In this document: piece by piece, positions 1-3,693 of the stretch
Position numbering within the stretch: position 1 is the stretch's first letter
Layout of the letters: every line of letters begins with the position of its first letter
NCBI GenBank assembly: GCA_050257395.1
Contig: JBLMWU010000085.1
Span: 1 to 9,841 of the forward strand
Length of the DNA stretch: 9,841 nucleotides
Direction: 5' to 3'
Source: JAIRTY01 sp050257395
Lineage (GTDB): Bacteria; Actinomycetota; Actinomycetes; Streptosporangiales; Streptosporangiaceae
Translations under genes and position numbers: made by a program
The notes under the pieces: model-generated
Databases searched by the model: none
What the model was told of the DNA's origin: nothing
The model's input: only the letters and a program-made list of their open reading frames with translations

Positions 1-444
1 TCACTGGTTTCTGAGCTCGGCCAGCAGGTGCGCCAGCGCGGCCCGCAGCGCCTCGAACTCCGCTGGACCGGTCAGCCGCGCCCATTCCTCCTCCACCCGC
101 TCGGCCGCCGCGTGCGTGACCGGGGGGACCGACGAGCCGCGCCCGGTCAGGAACACCAGCCGGGAACGGTGGTCGCGCGGATTGGGCCGGCGCTCGACGT
201 AGCCCGTGCGCTCGAGCTGCTCGACCGCCTGCGCCATCGACTGCTTGCGCACCCGGGCCAGGTCGGCGAGCCGCGCGACCGTGATGCCTTCCGGCGGGAC
301 GAACGGGAACACGTTCGCGGCGGCCGGATTGATGTCGCCGAAACCAGCCTCGTGCAGCGCCGCCTCGATGTGCTGCGCGTACTGCTGGTAGACCAGCCGC
401 AGCAGCAGCCCGATCACCGGCCGCTCGGGGAAGCCCGCGTCCAT
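1..444 (-). CDS. MarR-family transcriptional regulator
   Basis: A complete 147-residue protein, typical MarR length, probably a dimeric cytoplasmic DNA-binding repressor. A winged helix-turn-helix spans about residues 50-105: a recognition-helix segment (RKQSMAQAVEQLERTGYV) is followed by the wing motif DHRSRLVFLT, matching the family pattern DxRxxxxxLT. N- and C-terminal helices (residues 8-35 and 115-145) would form the dimer interface. The ATG at 444 is preceded by AGGTGG (455-460) ten bases upstream, and this site lies inside the first inverted repeat. The gene is divergent from a second MarR-like gene at 517, and the shared 72-bp region carries two inverted repeats, so autoregulation is likely. 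The ligand is unknown; no conserved cysteine suggests redox sensing. Family is confident from the wing motif; the regulated pathway cannot be told. Confidence 0.88.
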   Translation of the reverse strand: MDAGFPERPVIGLLLRLVYQQYAQHIEAALHEAGFGDINPAAANVFPFVPPEGITVARLADLARVRKQSMAQAVEQLERTGYVERRPNPRDHRSRLVFLTGRGSSVPPVTHAAAERVEEEWARLTGPAEFEALRAALAHLLAELRNQ

Positions 445-446
445 AG

Positions 447-466
447 ATAGACAGCCACCTGTCTAT
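447..466. promoter_or_regulatory. Inverted repeat, probable MarR operator 1
   Basis: ATAGACAG and CTGTCTAT are perfect 8-bp inverted arms with a 4-bp spacer (CCAC). The repeat lies 2 bases upstream of the ATG of the minus-strand MarR gene and covers its Shine-Dalgarno sequence. It shares the half-site CTGTCTAT with the repeat at 479-492. Binding by one or both flanking regulators is inferred, not seen. Confidence 0.7.
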
Positions 467-477
467 TGAGTTATGGT
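448..477 (+). promoter_or_regulatory. Candidate promoter for the plus-strand MarR gene
   Basis: A -35-like TAGACA (448-453) and a -10-like TATGGT (472-477) are separated by 18 bp. The -35 lies in operator 1 and operator 2 starts just after the -10, so a bound repressor would block both. The hexamers match consensus only partly. A separate perfect TTGACA at 477-482 has no acceptable -10 at 16-18 bp downstream. Confidence 0.3.
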
Positions 478-478
478 T

Positions 479-492
479 GACAGGTACCTGTC
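479..492. promoter_or_regulatory. Perfect palindrome, probable MarR operator 2
   Basis: GACAGGTACCTGTC is a 14-bp perfect palindrome. It continues rightward as CTGTCTAT, identical to the right arm of the repeat at 447-466. The two centres are 29 bp apart, between the divergent MarR genes. It lies 24 bp upstream of the ATG at 517 and just before the GGAAGGA ribosome-binding site (502-508). Confidence 0.7.
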
Positions 493-516
493 TATGTTAG
501 CGGAAGGAACCCTGCC

Positions 517-960
517 ATGACCACCATCCCGGCTGCCTTCGGCCAGTTCGGCCAGGCTCTGGCCTTCGCCGAGCGGACCCTGACCGCGACGCTGCATGAG
601 CACCTCGCCCGGCGCGGCACCGAACCAGGGACCTGGTACGCCCTGCAGCTGATCGCCACCGGCGGGCCCGGGCTCTCCCGGGACGCGCTCAGCCACGACC
701 TCGAGGGGTCGCGGAACCTGGACCCCGGCGCCACGCGCGAGCTTCTCTCCCGGCTGGAAAACGAGGGGCTGATCCGCGGCGGCACCAAGATCGGCCTGAC
801 GGAGAAGGGCGAAGCCCTGCATCGCAGCCTGCGCGAGTACGTCGGCGGCCCGACCGCCCGGCTGCTGAGCCAGTTCGACCCCCGCGACATCGAGACCACC
901 GTCCGCACGCTGCAGGCCGTCACCAGCCGGGCGGCCGGGGAGGCGGCTGCCGCTGGTTAG
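517..960 (+). CDS. MarR-like winged-helix regulator, second member of a divergent pair
   Basis: A complete 147-residue protein, probably a second DNA-binding regulator of MarR type. The N-terminal helix (residues 1-30) is followed by a winged-helix region: GLSRDALSHDLEGS around residue 52, a recognition-helix segment (DPGATRELLSRLENEGLI, about 69-86), then a short wing ending GLTEKGEALH. That wing ending is the usual MarR LTxxG pattern, but the wing is shorter than in the neighbour and lacks DxRxxxxxLT, so the two are different subfamilies and not tandem duplicates. The ATG is supported by GGAAGGA (502-508) eight bases upstream. Its promoter region shares both inverted repeats with the divergent MarR gene, so cross-regulation is likely. 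No target genes lie immediately downstream: the next sequence is a convergent pseudogene. The family assignment is good; ligand and targets are unknown. Confidence 0.8.
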   Translation: MTTIPAAFGQFGQALAFAERTLTATLHEHLARRGTEPGTWYALQLIATGGPGLSRDALSHDLEGSRNLDPGATRELLSRLENEGLIRGGTKIGLTEKGEALHRSLREYVGGPTARLLSQFDPRDIETTVRTLQAVTSRAAGEAAAAG

Positions 961-964
961 GCGA

Positions 965-1283
965 TCACGCAGCCGGCAGCCGCTGGCCGCCGATGTCGGC
1001 CTGGCCGTTGGCGGCCAGCCAGGTCAGCGCCTCGTGCAGGGCATCAAGCGAGCTGTAGCGCGGCGCGTAGCCGAGCACGTCGCGCGCCCGGGCGACGCTC
1101 GCGGCGATGCTGCGGCCGGTGTGCGGCCGTGACCCTGGTCACCGCGTCCCACTCCGGGTGCTCGTGGTAGGGGCCGCGGGCGCCGCGGCTGACGGCGATC
1201 ACCTCGTGCCCCCCGCGCACCAGCCGCGGCACCAGGTAGGTGCCGATGTGACCGGTGGCCCCGATGACGACGACGCGGCTCAT
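965..1283 (-). pseudogene. NAD-dependent epimerase/dehydratase, internally deleted and frameshifted
   Basis: The N-terminus (ATG at 1283, GGAGGGA at 1293-1299 nine bases upstream) reads MSRVVVIGATGHIGTYLVP, a Rossmann dinucleotide-binding strand with GxxGxxG typical of SDR-type NAD(P) epimerases, and continues to about residue 48. The last ~48 residues (about 965-1117) read in a different frame and include SIAASVARARDVLGYAPRYS, ending at a TGA at 965-967. That pattern (RARDVLGYxPRY) is the characteristic C-terminal end of the same family. Intact members are about 300 residues, so roughly 200 residues, including the catalytic YxxxK, are gone, and the two ends are one base out of frame. The product cannot be functional. 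The junction lies near 1115-1140. What the deleted gene acted on cannot be told. Confidence 0.8.
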
Positions 1284-1329
1284 CCGCACGGCTCCCTCCG
1301 GCACGCGGGCACGTCACCCGATTCTGGCA

Positions 1330-1345
1330 CGGGCACCGGTGCCCG
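1330..1345. repeat. 16-bp perfect palindrome upstream of the epimerase remnant
   Basis: CGGGCACCGGTGCCCG is a perfect 16-bp palindrome 46 bp upstream of the epimerase start and 58 bp left of the 20-bp tandem repeat. It could be an operator for the former epimerase gene, or a hairpin near the left end of the insertion element. Neither reading is proven, and GC-rich palindromes do arise by chance in such DNA. Confidence 0.45.
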
Positions 1346-1402
1346 CCGGGATGCCGGAATGCGAGTCTGGCTGTCTGTTGCCTGTTGGGTATGCGTCTGT
1401 GT

Positions 1403-1442
1403 GTTACGGCATGTGGCGGCACGTTACGGCATGTGGCGGCAC
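1403..1442 (+). repeat. Two tandem 20-bp repeats at the left side of the IS element
   Basis: The unit GTTACGGCATGTGGCGGCAC occurs twice, perfectly, at 1403-1422 and 1423-1442. A decayed third copy, starting TTACGGGCATTG, is visible at 1455-1474. The repeats lie 50-90 bp upstream of tnpB and do not code for the protein if translation starts at 1493. They may be iterons at the transposon left end or a simple tandem duplication. Confidence 0.75.
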
Positions 1443-1492
1443 GCTGGCTGGTACTTACGGGCATTGTCGGCGCCTGCTGGGACAGTGGGTGC

Positions 1493-2815
1493 ATGCAGGC
1501 GGCGAGGCTGGTTCAGGCGTACCGGTTCGCTCTTGACCCAACGCCAGGACAGGAGCGGATGCTGCGCTCGCATGCGGGGGCGGCGCGGTTCGCCTGGAAC
1601 TGGGGCCTGGCCCTATGCAATGAGCGCTACGCCACTGAAGGCAAGTGGTATTCGGCCAACGATCTGCACCGGCTGTGGAATGTGGCGAAGAAGACCGATC
1701 CGGCGCTGGCCTGGTGGGGTCAGAACTCCAAATGCGTCTACCAGGAGGCGTTCAGCAATCTGGACCGGGCGCTGGCGAATTTCATCAAGTCGAAGAAGGG
1801 CCTGCGCAAGGGCAGACGGCTGGGGTTCCCGAAGGTCAAGAAACGCGGCCGGTGCCGGGACTCCTTCCGCTTCAGCACCGGAGCAATGCGCTGTGCGGGT
1901 GCGACGGTCACGCTGCCGCGGCTGGGGACCATCCGCACGCACGAGTCGACTCGCAAGCTGGCGCGGCGGTTAGCCAACGGCAAAGCCCGGATCTTGTCAG
2001 CGACGGTGTCGCGGACCGCCCAGCGGTGGTTCTGCTCGTTCTCCGTAGAGGTCGAGCGGGTGATCCCGGAGCGTCATAGCCGACCAGGGTCGGCCATCGG
2101 CATCGATCTGGGCGTGAAGACCCTGCTGACCGGAATCGACGGCCACGGGCTGGTGGTCACGGTGGCCGGGCCGAAGCCGCTGCGCACTGGGCTGCGGCGG
2201 CTGCGCCGCGCCAGCCGCGCCCACTCGCGCAAAGCGAAAGGCTCGGCGAACCGGCGCAAGTCCGCCGCGCAACTCGCCCGCCTCCACGCCCGGGTGGCAA
2301 GTAAGCGGGCTGACGCGCTGCACAAGTCCACCACCAGCCTCGCCTGCCGCTACGAGACGATCGTGGCCGAGGACCTGAACGTGGCCGGGATGACCCGTAA
2401 CCGCCGCCTCGCCCGCGCTGTCGCCGACCAAGGCTTCGGCGCCGTCCGACGGATGCTGGCCTACAAGACCACGTGGCGCGGCGGCCAACTCGTGGTAGCA
2501 AGCCGCTGGTTCGCTTCCTCCAAGACATGCTCGGGCTGCGGCGCAGTGAAAGCCAAGCTGAGCCTTTCCGAGCGCACCTACCGCTGCAATTCGTGCGGCC
2601 TGGTAGAGGACCGGGACGTGAATGCGGCACGTAATCTGCTTGCCCTCGCCGCCAGTGGGGCGGAGAGCCTAAACGCCTGCGGAGGGACGGTAAGACCCGG
2701 CACGGCCGGGCACGCCCCGTTGAAACAGGAACCCGGCATCGCGCACGCGGGCAAGACCGGGACCGCCAGCGGGCAACCGCTGGCTGCGGGGCGGAGGCAT
2801 GCTCGTGGTCACTGA
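1493..2815 (+). CDS. tnpB: TnpB, RNA-guided transposon-encoded endonuclease (OrfB_IS605 family)
   Basis: A complete 440-residue protein of normal family length. Order: an N-terminal helix-turn-helix/wedge region (AYRFALDPTPGQERML from residue 9), a basic middle region, then a split RuvC nuclease with a zinc finger. The catalytic residues are present: D205 in GIDLGVKTLLT, E293 in AEDLNVAGM and D375 in DRDVNAARN. The zinc finger has four cysteines at 346, 349 (CSGCG) and 365, 368 (CNSCG). Known TnpB proteins use an omega-RNA from the element's right end to cut DNA beside a short target-adjacent motif and so preserve the transposon; this role is inferred here from the family. The start at 1493 is chosen because family proteins begin near xxAYRFxLxP and the frame upstream is repeat-derived; the ribosome-binding site is weak. 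The C-terminal 55 residues past the RuvC are the part that overlaps the omega-RNA. No damage is seen. Confidence 0.93.
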   Translation: MQAARLVQAYRFALDPTPGQERMLRSHAGAARFAWNWGLALCNERYATEGKWYSANDLHRLWNVAKKTDPALAWWGQNSKCVYQEAFSNLDRALANFIKSKKGLRKGRRLGFPKVKKRGRCRDSFRFSTGAMRCAGATVTLPRLGTIRTHESTRKLARRLANGKARILSATVSRTAQRWFCSFSVEVERVIPERHSRPGSAIGIDLGVKTLLTGIDGHGLVVTVAGPKPLRTGLRRLRRASRAHSRKAKGSANRRKSAAQLARLHARVASKRADALHKSTTSLACRYETIVAEDLNVAGMTRNRRLARAVADQGFGAVRRMLAYKTTWRGGQLVVASRWFASSKTCSGCGAVKAKLSLSERTYRCNSCGLVEDRDVNAARNLLALAASGAESLNACGGTVRPGTAGHAPLKQEPGIAHAGKTGTASGQPLAAGRRHARGH

Positions 2816-2831
2816 CCCGCAACGGATCAAC
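2660..2831 (+). ncRNA. Candidate omega-RNA scaffold overlapping the tnpB 3' end (left limit approximate)
   Basis: In studied TnpB elements the guide RNA scaffold overlaps the 3' end of tnpB and runs to the element's right end, with the guide copied from the flank. Here the segment after the RuvC-III motif encodes ESLNACGGTVRPGTAGHAP, a stretch that I recall being conserved in actinobacterial TnpB proteins although it lies outside the nuclease fold, as expected if the RNA is under selection. Visible structure includes a hairpin at 2696-2710 (CCCGGC-ACG-GCCGGG) and the GNRA hairpin at 2765-2784. The guide would begin at about 2832. The 5' limit and the RNA itself are inference. Confidence 0.45.
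2765..2784 (+). other. 8-bp stem with a GCAA tetraloop
   Basis: GCCAGCGG-GCAA-CCGCTGGC forms a perfect 8-bp stem closed by a GNRA tetraloop. It lies within the last codons of tnpB and 43 bp from the proposed right end. It is not followed by a U-run, so an intrinsic terminator is unlikely. An omega-RNA or right-end hairpin is the better reading. Confidence 0.65.
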
Positions 2832-3034
2832 GATTTCGGCTTAGCGCCGTCCCGCCCAGCCCGCAGCAGTGGCGGCTTCACGGTTATCGGCCTAGACAAA
2901 GTGACGCGCTCCGCCAGCGACTCCCGGGCCGTCACCCCACCTACAACTCAGGCGACCACCTGCATCCGAATGACGCCAGGTACCAAGCCATGGTCAGTGC
3001 GGTCAGCCTCCTGCTGCTGCGCGGGGCCGCCTGA
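2832..3034 (+). pseudogene. C-terminal remnant of an SGNH/GDSL hydrolase, frameshifted
   Basis: Two frames together read as the end of an SGNH-type esterase. From about 2865 the frame gives SGGFTVIGLDKVTRSASDSR, resembling the FDxVIDFDKxTRDP block of these enzymes. One base out of phase, from about 2939, it continues as TYNSGDHLHPNDARYQAM and ends SLLLLRGAA before a TGA at 3032-3034. DHLH is the family's catalytic DxxH (block V; Asp codon 2954, His codon 2963). The Ser block and all the N-terminal two-thirds are missing. The remnant starts where the insertion element ends, so the insertion or an associated deletion probably removed the rest; the later frameshift fits decay without selection. 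The upstream 30 bases are too short to assign. It converges on the gene ending at 3043. Confidence 0.72.
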
Positions 3035-3042
3035 CGGGGCGC

Positions 3043-3639
3043 TCAGGCCCTGCGGCCGAGCAGGCCGAGCAGGCGGACGTCGTCCGGGGATCCGGGGCCG
3101 GTGTCGATCCGGGAGCCGAACATGCCCGAGGCCGCCAGCAGGTCGCCGTACTGCTCGGTCCAGGGCAGCAGCAGCGCCACGGCTCCCGGGTCGAGCCGGT
3201 CGTCCTGCCCGGTCGCCCGGGCGAGGTCCCAGGCGTGGATGGCGAGGTCGGCGGTGAGCTGCAGGACGTACTCCTGGCCGGGCACGTCGCCGAACGACAG
3301 GTGCACGGTCCGCCCGAGCGCGCCCGGCTGTGTCACCGCCTCGTGCGCCTCCCCGATCGCCGACGCCAGCAGTCCCGGCCACGCCCCGGCGTCGCCGCCC
3401 AGCAGATCACCCTCGAACCGGTCACCGACGTCTGCGATCGTCAGGCCCTCGAAAATCGGCGGCACCCAGCGCTGCTCGTACAGCAGGTGATGGACCAGCG
3501 CCCGGACATCCCACTCCGAGCAGGGGGTCGGGTCATGCCACTGCCCGGCACCGACCCCCGCGGTCAGCGCCGCGAACCGCCGGCCGCAGCGCCCGTGCAC
3601 CTCGACCAGATCAGCTGATTCCACCCCGGGACCGGACAC
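3043..3639 (-). CDS. TIGR03086-family metal-binding (maleylpyruvate isomerase-like) protein
   Basis: A complete 198-residue cytoplasmic protein of the DinB/YfiT-like superfamily. It resembles the mycothiol-dependent maleylpyruvate isomerase N-terminal domain, a four-helix bundle that usually binds a divalent metal. The family signature is clear: TPCSEWDVRALVHHLLYEQRW (about residues 38-58, split here between its acidic helix and the HH pair) and DLAIHAWDLARATG (about 130-143), where the histidines and acidic residues are the likely metal ligands. The precise reaction of most members is unknown. The longest start is a GTG at 3639, but GGGAGG (3640-3645) lies directly against it with no spacing, so the true start may be the GTG at 3624, five residues in. 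It is 54 bp downstream of the rhamnosidase on the same strand and could be cotranscribed, though nothing links their functions. Confidence 0.82.
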   Translation of the reverse strand: MSGPGVESADLVEVHGRCGRRFAALTAGVGAGQWHDPTPCSEWDVRALVHHLLYEQRWVPPIFEGLTIADVGDRFEGDLLGGDAGAWPGLLASAIGEAHEAVTQPGALGRTVHLSFGDVPGQEYVLQLTADLAIHAWDLARATGQDDRLDPGAVALLLPWTEQYGDLLAASGMFGSRIDTGPGSPDDVRLLGLLGRRA

Positions 3640-3693
3640 CCTCCCAGCCTACGACCCGGGCAGCTGCCAGCCGCTGACGAGGGTACGGGTGCG

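Larger units (their letters stand above)
1403..2831 (+). mobile_element. IS1341-like (TnpB-only) insertion element, ends approximate
   Basis: A single transposon gene, tnpB, is present, with no Y1 tyrosine transposase (TnpA) or serine recombinase beside it. This is the IS1341 or non-autonomous IS200/IS605- or IS607-like arrangement. The left boundary is placed at the tandem repeat because nothing recognisable from the epimerase extends that far; it could lie anywhere between about 1305 and 1460. The right boundary is placed at TCAAC (2827-2831), which resembles right-end cleavage sites of IS200/IS605 elements and lies just before recognisable SGNH-hydrolase sequence. A GNRA-loop hairpin lies 43 bp inside that end. 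There are no terminal inverted repeats or target duplications, as expected for these families. Mobilisation would need a transposase supplied elsewhere in the genome. Confidence 0.65.

Noticed and set aside
477..482. TTGACA as the -35 of the plus-strand MarR gene
   Set aside because: The positions 16-18 bp downstream are GC-rich and overlap the ribosome-binding site, so no usable -10 exists.
1403..1442. A minimal CRISPR array
   Set aside because: The two 20-bp copies are directly adjacent with no spacers, and no cas genes are present.
1385..1492. A 36-residue N-terminal extension of TnpB from the ATG at 1385
   Set aside because: It translates the tandem repeats into cysteine-rich, non-family sequence; TnpB similarity starts after the ATG at 1493.
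2765..2784. An intrinsic terminator for tnpB
   Set aside because: The hairpin lies inside the coding sequence and no T-run follows.
3659..3668. Palindrome GGCAGCTGCC between the rhamnosidase and the TIGR03086 gene as a terminator
   Set aside because: It is only 10 bp, without loop or T-run, and is expected by chance in such GC-rich DNA.
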